Shown one piece after another: positions 55,101 to 64,000 of a DNA stretch of 64,000 nt (its first letter is position 1; every line of letters starts with the position of its first letter). Under the pieces are notes generated by a model, which made no database searches, had not been told where the DNA came from, and was given only the letters and a program-made list of their open reading frames with translations. The translations under genes and the position numbers were made by a program. The stretch comes from Sclerotiophoma versabilis (taxonomy: Eukaryota; Ascomycota; Dothideomycetes; Pleosporales; Didymellaceae): the NCBI GenBank assembly GCA_012274445.1, contig JAAROD010000080.1, positions 1,054,001 to 1,118,000 of the forward strand. The letters are read 5' to 3'.

Positions 55101-55404
55101 GCGTGGCGTGACAAGACAAGGCGGCCCGATCATGATGATCTCCGAGGGCATCAAAGCAGATTGGGACACGACGTTCAAGGAACGCATAGATGACCTGGTG
55201 CTGGAACTGGATGCCGTGTTCAAGAAGACGCAGCACGATGTCACCCAGGTGTGCTCGACCAAGGAGGACGACAGCCCTGAAGCAAACAAGTTCCGCAAGG
55301 ACCTGTTGGCCATGTTGCCCGAGGCGAGGGAGCGCCTGAATAACGACATTTTCCAGGAGCTTGCGAAATGCAGGAAGCCAAGGACTACTACGGAGGATGC
55401 ATAG
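52111..55404 (+). CDS. Dynamin/SLIP-GC-like large GTPase, 960 aa, nine exons
   Basis: Exons: 52111..52384, 52439..52785, 52838..54190, 54236..54311, 54378..54421, 54472..54511, 54559..54738, 54789..54909 and 54957..55404. All junctions are GT..AG, most with CTRAY branch sites, and the phases close to 961 codons. The N-terminal ~110 residues are disordered. The G domain has P-loop GDAGQGKSS (185-193), switch II DLPG (399-402), NKID (428-431) and a CTRSDD stretch. A long Lys/Glu-rich helix (about 500-550) and C-terminal helical parts follow, as in fungal nuclear GTPase SLIP-GC-like proteins. Vertebrate SLIP-GC is a nuclear GTPase of germinal-centre B cells; the fungal role is unknown and could be stress or self/non-self related. 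Confidence 0.85.
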
Positions 55405-55896
55405 GGCGTTGCATGGGCTGTGTGCACACTGTGCATTGCGGAGGAAGAGGCAGTGTTAAGAAACAGGCAAGGAACAGAGGCATACAGGAGTGGCACGTAC
55501 TGCTCTTGGAGGATGCGGAACTTATTACTTGTCTTGACTTGACTTGATCTACTCGTATCCTATCTCCGTGTGAACCGTCTTATTCCTCCTGCGACTCTTA
55601 TCCCTCTTGCAACCCCTCACTCCCCTTACGCTCCGTGCACCGGGCCAACAGCATGTTGACAAAGAACAGCGTGGACGATATTTCCGTGTCTCAGCCGTCA
55701 TGGTTGCTTGCATCGTTGTATCTGCTTCGCCCACACCCACACACACCATGTCTGTCTGTCTATCTATCTATTTATCTATGTATGTATGTATTGTACATGC
55801 CAACTCCATAGGCAATTGTATCATCCCCCCCCCCCCCCCCATCTCCTAGTAGAAGCCCGTCAAGTAGCGGCAGATACGCATAAAAGACGGTCATCA
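55405..55896. repeat. Convergent 3' interval with simple repeats
   Basis: The GTPase (+) and zinc-cluster gene (-) converge here. It contains TCTG/TCTA/TGTA tetranucleotide runs (about 55750-55794) and a run of 16 C residues (55825-55840). Confidence 0.75.
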
Positions 55897-58870
55897 TCAC
55901 ATGCCCGTCCCGCCGGGCCCGAAGAAGAACCCATCGAACAAGTCTAGTCCATTCCCATCACTCCAGTCGTGCGTGCCGTCGCCAAAGCCCATGCCGAAGC
56001 CAATACCCACGTCCTGCGTGGCGGCGCCGTCGGCGATGCTGCTCGTGCCGCCTTGCACGGGGAAGCTGTCGAGGAAGTCGAGGTCGTTGTGGAAGCCTAG
56101 ATCGGGGTAGGCCGAGGTGGACATGCTTTGGGATTGGGCAAAGGTGTTGTAGGGTACGTTTGCTGGGATTTGGTAGGGGGAGGGGAGGTGTTGGGGTGGG
56201 GATTGGGAGATGGGAGGGGATAGGGTGGGTGTTGTGGAGAAGGGTTGTTGTTGTTGCTGCTGTTGCTGCTGCTGCTGCGGCGAAGGGATGGTTTGGGCCT
56301 GTGCAAATCCAAAGCCTTGCGTGCGCAGTTGTGGCGAAATCTTCAGATCGGCGGTGAACTGCATTGCGTTCTCGGGTTTGATTGGTGTGGGTGGGGGCCG
56401 CATGGTGTTGACTTGGTTGGACACGCGGCTGAATGAGCGCTTGTCCGTTTCGTCGTCGGAGAAGAGGTCCTTCAGGTTCATGTCAAACCTCGGCATGGGT
56501 TTGCGGGTCCGTTGGTGCGGTTGTTGGCTAAAGTAGCCTGTGTTCCGGGAGTAGCCTTGCATGTCTGCATCGGTGGGCCTATCGGTGTCGGATGTGGATG
56601 TGTAAGTTGTGGTAGGGGTTTGGGGGTAATGCTGTTGTGATTGGGGTAGTGCTCGGAGAGCCTGTGGACCAAAGCCAGTTGTGGACATGCACATCTGAAT
56701 GGTGGCCTTGCTCATCCGATCGAAGGCATCACGGCATGCCTCGGCAGGCGGGCATTTGTCGATAAGATCACCCAGGACCGAGGTCGCAGCCAATACGGTG
56801 AAGTCGACGTCATCCAAAGACTGCAGGACCAGTTAGTGTCGTTGCAGAGTGAAGTTTCTGCGACAAATGTCGCACAACTGAAGATGGGCTAGACTTACTA
56901 GTAAGCTGCGGACATGAACGCTGTGCCACACGGCGTACAGAAAGGATATCCCTGGATCTGAGTCAGCAACCTCAAGAATCACGGAGAAGAGCACTTACCC
57001 GCCATGAACAGATGGTGGGTTGCCAAGAAGGTATAGTTCACAAGGTGCACACGATGTAGCTGTCGGTACAGTTTCAAGACCTTCTGACCAGCCTCGGCTA
57101 CCTTGAGGAAGACCAGGTCTTCGTCTTCGCGTTCGTCCATGCCGACTACGGACGGACTGCCGACATCAGAACCAGTAGTCCCAAGCACACCCTGTAGTCC
57201 AGACGGCACAACGAGACTCTGTCTGTACAGCATGATGACAGCTTGCCAGTAGTTCAGTTCTAAGAAGAGTGGCGAGAACTGCACGCCGGCGTCCATCTGG
57301 GTGGGAGCCGAGTCCTTCCATTCTTGCAGACGCCTGTCGATGTCGGCGCGCCAGGCGCGGAAAGAGTCAAACTTGGCGAGGAAAGGTGAGGGCAACTTGG
57401 TGTGCATGAACTCGTTGCGCTGATTTGTGCCACTCGCCCTTGCTTGCTGGGCCTGACGGTGCTGCAGAACTTGCAAGATCTCGGATTGCAGCAACCTCAG
57501 ACGGAAGTAGTGGTATGCAACGACCTTGTAGGTCGGCCTCTCAAGATGTGGCGGAGGGTCGAGGAAGCCTTCCTTTGTGATGAATCTATCGTCGAGAAGA
57601 GATGGGAACTCGGTGGTGACGATCTGATCTGTGATACCCTGATTGGAGTCAGCGTTCCATGACCCCAAAAAGGACTCGACCGGTAGAGTCAAGGCCCAAG
57701 AGACTGGGGCGAGGGGAGGTAAAGTTTAGTCATGAGATTCGGCAAGAATAGCCGAGCATGTAGATAGATAGATAGATGGAAAGAAACCAATGTTACTCAC
57801 AAATGGTCTGCCCACGCAGGTGCTGACCAGCCTGTCGACCGAGTAGACACACCACCACAGTCGTCGGCGCAGGTCTCTGACCCACTGTCTGCGCCCCCTT
57901 TCTTTTGCATCGACCTTTGCGGTGTTGGAGGCGGCGGCGGGCTCGGTCTCTGCATCGTCGTTCGTAGAGGGCTCGGTCTTGAGGTCAGGTCGCGCAGTGG
58001 AGTGGTCCTCGGAGCCTTCGCCATCGATACCCACTCCATCCTCGTAGTGTAAGCCGAGATCCACGCCGAGGCGGACAGCGACACCCACAATGTACCACAA
58101 GCCCGGCGCAACGGGTCTCAGCAGGGCAAAGCCAGCGAGGAGCAGCACAGCCTGCAGCTCCTCCAGGCCGCCACCGAAGCCGTCGGGACGGTCGGCAGCG
58201 GGCGAGGAGCCCAGGAAGTTCTCGAGGTGGACAATGGCCGAGGCGTGGTACTCCTCGGGCTGGTGCTGGTGGCCGGCGAGCCTCCGCCTCTTGCTGTGCG
58301 GCGGGGAGGCGCGGGACCTGTTGGGCGAGGCAGAGCGGTCAGAGGGCGGCGAGTCGTCGGCGTCGGAGCTGCCCAGGATGATGCCGGCGCCTATGGCGAA
58401 GACGATGTTGAGCATGTACGACTCGCGCGAGGTGCGGTGGCGCTCGCCGTTGGCGTAGACGCGGTCGAACATGTCCATGAACTCGCCGCGGTGCAGGATG
58501 GGGATCTGCGGGTTGGCGTGCTCGAAGTAGAGGTCGACGAGGCGGGCGCCGAGGTCGCGGTCGGGGAAGGGGGCGTGGCGGAAGGTGGGCTTGGTGTGCA
58601 GGCCGAAGAAGGAGTCGCGCATCGAGGTGCCGCCGTCGACGACGCTGGCGGCGGGCCTGGCGCCGCGGTTGCTGCCGCGCTCAGACGACGAGCCGGAGAC
58701 GGAGCTCTTGACGGCGGCGAAGACGACGCGGGCGAAGGAGATGCCCGAGGTGGAGCCCAGGAAGCGCGGGTCGCTGGCGCCCTGGACCGAGACCATGCCG
58801 ATGTTGGAGACCAGCTTGGTCAGCTTCTCGCGGTCGTACCTGTCGCTCTCCTCGCGCGACGGCGGCGGGT

Positions 58871-58903
<33 letters not shown>

Positions 58904-59392
58904 CATTGCTGCGCTGCGAGGGCGTGTGGGCGGGCGCGGCGGCGGCGGCGGGCGCGGGCGGGGTGAAGTCGTCGGCGGGCTGGAAGGGCAGGCCGTGGGC
59001 GTGCAGCAGGGCCTCGAGGTGGGCGACGCGGGCCTCGAGGTACCAGACGTAGCTGCGCCGTCGTCAGTGGGCGGGCGGCGGTGCAGCGGGCGCAGGGCTT
59101 ACCTGCGCGGGATCTCGCGCTTGGTGATGGGGTCGTAGCCCACGCACTTGACGCCCGCCTTGTCGCAGGACGCGCACGACGGCAGCCGCTGGTCGCAGCG
59201 GTTCTTGCGCAGCCGGCAGCGGTTGCAGGCGCTCACGTTGCGGAACGACGAGGCCGCCGACGAGCTGCTGGCCGACGAGCTGCTGGCCGCCGCGCGCGCC
59301 GGGCTGGCGGGCTTCTGCGACGCTGCCGAGTCCGAGGGCGAGGGGAGCTCGCCGTCATGAGCCTCCTCCAGAGGGCGTTTGAGGCCGCTCAT
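55897..59392 (-). CDS. Zn2Cys6 (Ppr1-like) transcription factor with Fungal_trans domain, 1052 aa
   Basis: Five exons: 59392..59103, 59052..57801, 57638..56999, 56951..56899 and 56820..55897; all phases close. The zinc cluster is C56-x2-C59-x6-C66-x6-C73-x2-C76-x6-C83, followed by KREIPRSYVWYLEARVAHLE, the PRSYV linker plus coiled coil seen in Ppr1-type regulators. A nine-residue alanine run follows at about 140. The middle-homology (Fungal_trans) region includes LVDLYFEHANPQIPILHRGEF, ELQAVLLLAGFALL, GLWYIVGVAVRLGVDLGLH and RRRLWWCVYSVDRLVSTCVGRPF. The C terminus has 11 glutamines and an acidic/aromatic DGNGLDLFDGFFFGP end, a likely activation domain. The target pathway is unknown; Ppr1 itself controls pyrimidine genes. 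Confidence 0.9.
56246..56281. repeat. CAG/CAA (polyQ) microsatellite in the zinc-cluster gene
   Basis: It encodes 11 glutamines in a mixture of CAG and CAA codons near the C-terminal activation region. Confidence 0.85.
58860..58902. repeat. GGC (polyAla) microsatellite in the zinc-cluster gene
   Basis: A run of GGC triplets that, on the coding strand, encodes about nine alanines after the dimerisation coil. A second shorter GGC run lies at about 58938-58950. Confidence 0.85.
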
Positions 59393-60749
59393 CAGGGCGC
59401 ATAGTAGGACGAGGGCGGGGACGGGGCCGAGGGTCCAGGCTGGGTCGCGGTCGCAGTCGTAGTCGCGGTCGCAGTCGCAGTCGCAGTCGCAGTCAAAGGG
59501 CCGACCGCCGATGCTTCAGACGCTCCCCGCACTGCAGCTCAGGCTCAGCGCGCGCAATGCTGGTGCAAATCTCCGTCCACGTCGAGCACAGTGGCAACAA
59601 CGACAACAACGACAACAACGACGACGACGACGACGACAACCGAAATGCGGCGAGCGGGAGAGGGGGTGCTCGAGGCCTGCGTCTGCCATGGCCGCAGGGA
59701 GCAGTCGACCGGAGGCCTGCCAGCCAGCTTCGTCCATGCCGCGGCCTAACCATCTATCTCCCTTATCAGCGCGCCCAGATGGCTTTCGGACGACCGAGCG
59801 TGCTGCACCTCACCTCCGCCCACTCCAAGTCCTGTCCGCGCCCACTCCAAGTCCACTCCAAGTGGGCTGCCGTTGCCCTAAGCATGCACCCCAGCTGATA
59901 ACGCGACGAATTGTATGCCTGCTGACTACAAACAGCTGGCCCTTGAATCATGCACCCCCCTCTCTTTCGGCCTGCCTTGAGCCCTCTCGGTCTTGCTGCT
60001 GTGTGCCTGCCTGCCTGCCTGCCTGCCTGCCTGGCTGGGAACCCCCACCAGCCCGCCAGCCCGCCAGCCTTGCACATGGCCGCGGCAGTCGACGTCTGGG
60101 GCTCGGCCAGATTACCTGCGGCCAGAGTCTGGGGAAAGCACCGAGCTACTTGACATCTCATCTCATCACATCCCATCTCATCACATCACATTACATTACA
60201 TTCCATCACATCACATCACCAGCTGCAAGCCTCTGCATCTCGTTCCATCGTGTCGTGTGCTGAAGCAAGTCGGATATCGTATTGCGTGAGCTGGCTAATC
60301 TAGGTAATGACAACTGTAAAATAAAGAACTGCTGGGGTATTTGTTCTTTGGAATTGGAAAAACGCCTTGCTCGACACTGGCCATTGCTGGCTCCCGCTGT
60401 GCCCGAGCTGTCCCATCTAATGATACCGCCCAAAAGCCCGCCCATTACTATGTCGCTGTAGTGCTGACATGACCCTGATGATGTTGATGTTGTTGTTGTT
60501 GTTGATGATGTTGTTGATGATGATGTTGTTGATGATGATGATGTTGTTGTTGTTGATGATGTTGTTGATGATGGTGTTGTTGATGTTGTTGATGCTCCCG
60601 CTGCTGCTGAACGCCGTGAAAATGCATGCTCTACCCTGTCCGTGAAGAGCCGTTGTCTATGTCCCTGGATCCGAGGAACTCCGTACTAAAGTGTCGCGGG
60701 AATAAAAGTAGGAAATCGTTTGCGCCGTCCTAGATGAAAAAAATGTCGT
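59393..60749. repeat. Repeat-rich interval between the zinc-cluster gene and the MFS gene
   Basis: No gene is supported, but the interval is packed with simple repeats: GTCGCA hexamers (59443-59494), AAC/GAC triplets (59595-59641), GCCT tetramers (60004-60033), CATCA/CATCT pentamers (60154-60220) and GTT/GAT triplets (60477-60594). It holds the 5' region of the regulator and the 3' region of the transporter. Confidence 0.7.
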
Positions 60750-62675
60750 TTACTTGGAGAGCACCATCTCTGCCTCCTCGTCCGGGGTGAGGGTAAGCAC
60801 CGACTCTGCATCACATGCACAGTCCACCAGCGCTTCCTCGTCGTCTGCGCTGATGATGCGCTTGTCAGACTCCTTGAGCATCAGTCCAGGAAGCCATCCA
60901 ACAAGGGCAACACCCGCAATCGCCCACCAAGCCAGACCAGACATGTGGAGATTCATCCCCAGGCTCTCCATTGCACCAGACACCGTAGGTCCGAACCCAC
61001 GGCAGATGCTGGCTGAAGACGCTGCTGCTCCGTTTAGCGTACCGAGCACGCGCTTCGACGGAGACGAGTTTGCGAGAATTATCGCCAAAGATGGGTACGA
61101 AAGCGATTGGAAGGTGACTTTGCCGATGAGCAAAACCACAAGACCGGGAATGCGCAGTTTCTCAGGAAGAAGCGCAAGGTAGGGGGCCAGAATGTAGAGA
61201 ACCGGGTAGAGGGTCATGGTGATCCAGAAAGTGCGCAGGCTGCCCAGCTTCTTGCTGAGCCAGGGAAACAGGATGAGCTGGGCAAACATCTGCATCGCGC
61301 CCTGCATGGCCAGGAAGGCGCCAATGTTCTGCGTGTCCCATCCGAATCCACCCTCAAACTTCAAAGGCAGCTGTTCTGTGCCCGGCTGAAATGCGTCCTT
61401 GGACATGAGAATTGGCAGGAGTTGCTCCAGCGAGATCGTGTGGCTAGGAAATGTCAGCCGTTGCACCGCATCAATTTCGTTGACCAACTTACAAAGCGAG
61501 GATGCCGTAGCACAAAATGTTCAGACAGACCTGCTTGGTGAACGCTTGTCGCACAGGTGGCGCCGGCGCTTTTTCCTGGTCCAAAGAGAACGCCGGTGGC
61601 TCCGACATGGATGTGCGGGTACTGCATAATGTCGGCGAGCTGTCGGTGCTTCGGTACGCATGCGTGTTGATGTCGTGGTCCTCCAACATGGATGTCATCT
61701 CGTCCAGGGATCCATCTTTCTCGTTGAAACTCGCCTCGGCTTCTGATCTCCACATCTTGCGCAGCAGCCATTTGCCGGCTTCAAGACCACGGTCCTCATC
61801 ATACTTCTTGTCCTCGTGAGTCTCCTGCAAGAACAAAACACCAACTGCGAGTCCGAAAACGACAACAAGCGCGCAGACCACATTTGGCAGCAGGAACGGG
61901 TAGCTCTCAAACACAGTGCCCTCGAATGCCTGAAACGACTGAGCGGGTTGTGCGAGAACACCGCCAAGTGAGCCGCCGATAATGGTGCTGTGAAAAGGCG
62001 GTCAGTGAGCTGCAGGAACGTAGCACTCGGGAGATTCCTTACCCAAGGCACCATACAAAAGGCATGATGGAATAAGCGCGCGCTATTGAAATGAGTTGAT
62101 GATCGACACATGATTCGATAGTAGAGCAAACTTACGCTGGTGCCTCTCATCCGTGATCAGTTCAGCGACCGTCGTTTGCAAGACGCCGATGTTCCTGCAT
62201 GTCGGTTAGCGGGAGTCAGGCCCTAGCGTAAACAATGACCTCACCCATTGAGGAGTCCTCCGAGAGCCCGAGCGAACAACGCCATTGGCAGACTTTGGGC
62301 GAAACCAAAAAGAAGCATGCTCAATCCGGTTCCGAACATACCACCAAGAAGCACCTTCTTTCGCCCGACTTTATCGCTCAATCGGCCCCAGAAGATTCCG
62401 CTGACGCATTCCATGAACGCAAATGCTGATGTGACCATGCCTGTGTACATGGCTGTCCTGGCTGGTTCCAATTGGAAAGACTCAACCATCTTGTAGGCGT
62501 ATGGGAAGATTGACATGAAAGCGATGGGCTCGCATATCCGGCAAAGCGCTATACTTGTTGATTAATGGCTGGCCGTCATCATCCTAGGCCTGCACTCACC
62601 CAAAACGGCCATCTGACGAGTTGGGAAGGGCGTCTTGCCTCTGCCCGTGGCAGAGAGTCCGCCGAAACGAGCCAT
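60750..62675 (-). CDS. Major facilitator superfamily transporter (YCR023C/ZIFL-like), 555 aa
   Basis: Six exons: 62675..62600, 62548..62245, 62194..62136, 62082..62043, 61987..61493 and 61443..60750; the introns are 49-55 nt and the phases close to 556 codons. The start MARFGGLSATGRGKTPFPTR is followed by QMAVLALCRICEPIAFMSIF (TM1). The MFS signature between TM2 and TM3 is GRLSDKVGRKKVLL. Then ERHQPRAYSIMPFVWCLG, a long cytosolic loop between TM6 and TM7 with LEDHDINTHAYRS, and the second half from FHTISLEQLLP. The C-terminal tail is acidic. The family is vacuolar/plasma-membrane and resembles plant zinc-induced facilitator-like carriers; the substrate is unknown. Confidence 0.9.
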
Positions 62676-63960
62676 TGATGCTGTGGTGTGGTTGTGAAGG
62701 TAGATCAGATGTTATGGTCCAAGTCAGAAGGTGCTGATGGATGTTCGAAGTTGTTGTAGCAGGTAAGACATGTGCGAGTTGGTGTTAAGCTGATACCTCC
62801 AGGGTAGAGAGAGGGAGATCAAGTCAAGGTGGGTGCGAGCGTCTCAGAGTATATAGGGCAGACAAGATTTAAGTGGCGTCGTGAAGCGGATGGGCCGCTG
62901 GGATGTGCAGGGATTAGGGCAGCGGGGAGGAAACGGAGAAACAGGCGGTGATTGTTGTGGATATGGATACGTAGTCTGGGCGGATAGGGACAGCGGAAGG
63001 ACCAGCGAATGTGAAATGAAAGCGGATCCGTAATGCCATGGCTCAGCAGACACAGCATACAGTTTGCCGATGAGCGACCAGACAATTGCTGTGCTGGCAG
63101 CCATATTGCTACTAGCCTCACGTCCAATGTGACTCCTGGTCACCGGACAAGATGGGTAACTTTGTGCCCGAAAACAACAGCGGAGCTGTAACCCCTGAGC
63201 GAGGGCCAGGGCTGGCGGCGCTTTGGTCCTTGTGCCTCACACAAGACTGGGACCGGGTTGGGCGGAACCCACGACGTTGGACAGGCTAGGTTGGATCGAG
63301 TAAGGTCAGCCAGGGAGAGTTGCAAGAGCGTTGAGACGTCGTGCGATGACTTGGAACTCACAAAGAAGATCAACGCGCACGTCCGCGTCCCGGCAAAAAA
63401 AAAAACATGCGGGTTATGGTTAGTGCAAAACCGCGGAAACGGTACACAGGCACTAGCCTACTGTAACCTCCAGAGCTGCATCGCTCGGAACCAGGGCCCC
63501 CTGTCGGGCCCAGGAAATGTGCGAACGTCGTGCCGACTGTTGCTGGCCGCTGAGAGGCCGTAAGCGGAAACGGGATTGCTCCCAGCTTCCCCGAGGGCAA
63601 ATAGGACTTGGTTCCGGTGTGGACGCTATTCAGTGCCAACTTCTTTCTTCGTCAGAGCCCGCTCAGGGGCCGCCCGACCTTGCGGCGCCATTGACTCTTG
63701 ACAGCTTGCGAGTCAGGAAGGAGAGCTTTTGCCGTATGCTTCCCAGAGGCAAGCTCTGACCAATCAAGACAGCAGCCCGCCTTGCTGGTGATGGGCGTTA
63801 GCATCTCGCTTCAAACCGCGATTGCTCCGACAAACCCAAAAATGGCGGTGAATCAGCACCAGGTAAGAGCCGCGACGTGGTGAAAGTATGGCCGTCCAGG
63901 GCGTCACGCGGTGAGGCGCATCATTAGCTGCTGCGTCGCCTTGCTGCGGTAAGTGACAAT
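62676..63960. other. Intergenic upstream of the MFS gene, possible start of another gene
   Basis: No complete gene. Near the right edge ATG 63791 opens MGVSISLQTAIAPTNPKMAV and meets a donor-like CAG|GTAAGA at about 63863, so a first exon of a gene continuing out of the window is possible but unproven. Confidence 0.3.
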
Positions 63961-63965
63961 ACAGC

Positions 63966-63996
<31 letters not shown>
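63966..63996. repeat. TCA/ATC trinucleotide microsatellite
   Basis: About ten perfect TCA triplets at the right edge of the window. Confidence 0.9.
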
Positions 63997-64000
63997 AAGC

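Noticed and set aside
58227..59138. 303-codon plus-strand frame rich in Gly/Val/Ala opposite the zinc-cluster gene
   Set aside because: An antisense artefact of GC-rich codons; the minus strand carries the recognised Fungal_trans coding sequence with correct splice sites.

Overview
The window reads as a gene-dense euchromatic segment of a filamentous ascomycete genome (Pezizomycotina; a Dothideomycete such as a member of Pleosporales is my best guess, from protein style only). The reasons are: many short introns (about 45-60 nt, GT..AG, CTAAC/CTGAC-like branch sites 10-15 nt before the AG), secreted oxidoreductases and carbohydrate enzymes, a Zn2Cys6 regulator, and tRNA genes whose canonical intron follows position 37. 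I reconstructed 17 protein-coding genes with exon boundaries, one partial gene at the left edge, two tRNA-Pro(UGG) genes and two recognisable decayed genes.

Layout. 1-10 kb: the 3' end of an unrecognised gene, an ordinary tRNA-Pro, a GEN1/Yen1-type Holliday-junction resolvase (-) diverging from an AT-hook nuclear protein (+), then the most unusual object in the window: a second tRNA-Pro whose body is split by two insertions that look like spliceosomal introns, in addition to its normal tRNA intron. 10-22 kb: a run of secondary-metabolism or secretome-type genes: carboxylesterase, secreted FMN alpha-hydroxyacid oxidase/dehydrogenase, membrane-anchored FAD-linked (BBE-like) oxidase, secreted Vgb-like beta-propeller, and a secreted heme-thiolate peroxidase/peroxygenase. 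23-35 kb: housekeeping genes (Spb4 DEAD-box helicase, Dgk1-type CTP-dependent diacylglycerol kinase, Ubc7/UBE2G-type E2), a small membrane protein, a decayed F-box-like gene and a GPI-type GH16 glucanase. 35-46 kb: gene-poor, with a UDP-glucose 4-epimerase pseudogene, a processive GT2 glycosyltransferase (Cps1/hyaluronan-synthase-like) and coding-like debris. 45.7-64 kb: a type II membrane glycosyltransferase-like protein, a second (anchored) carboxylesterase, a nine-exon dynamin/SLIP-GC-like GTPase, a Ppr1-like zinc-cluster regulator with polyQ/polyA tracts, and a six-exon MFS transporter.

How the genes fit together. The 10-22 kb genes may cooperate: two flavin oxidases that can yield H2O2 lie close to an H2O2-dependent peroxygenase, and three of the five products are predicted to be secreted. 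The rest are mostly independent cellular functions: DNA repair, ribosome assembly, ER-associated degradation, lipid metabolism, and wall or glycan synthesis. The headline observation is the split tRNA-Pro at 9609-9845. Removing two GT..AG introns and the normal 14-nt intron leaves a 72-nt tRNA that differs from the ordinary copy at 1504-1590 by a single variable-loop base. It has a Pol III terminator, and the 5' splice site itself recreates most of an A box.
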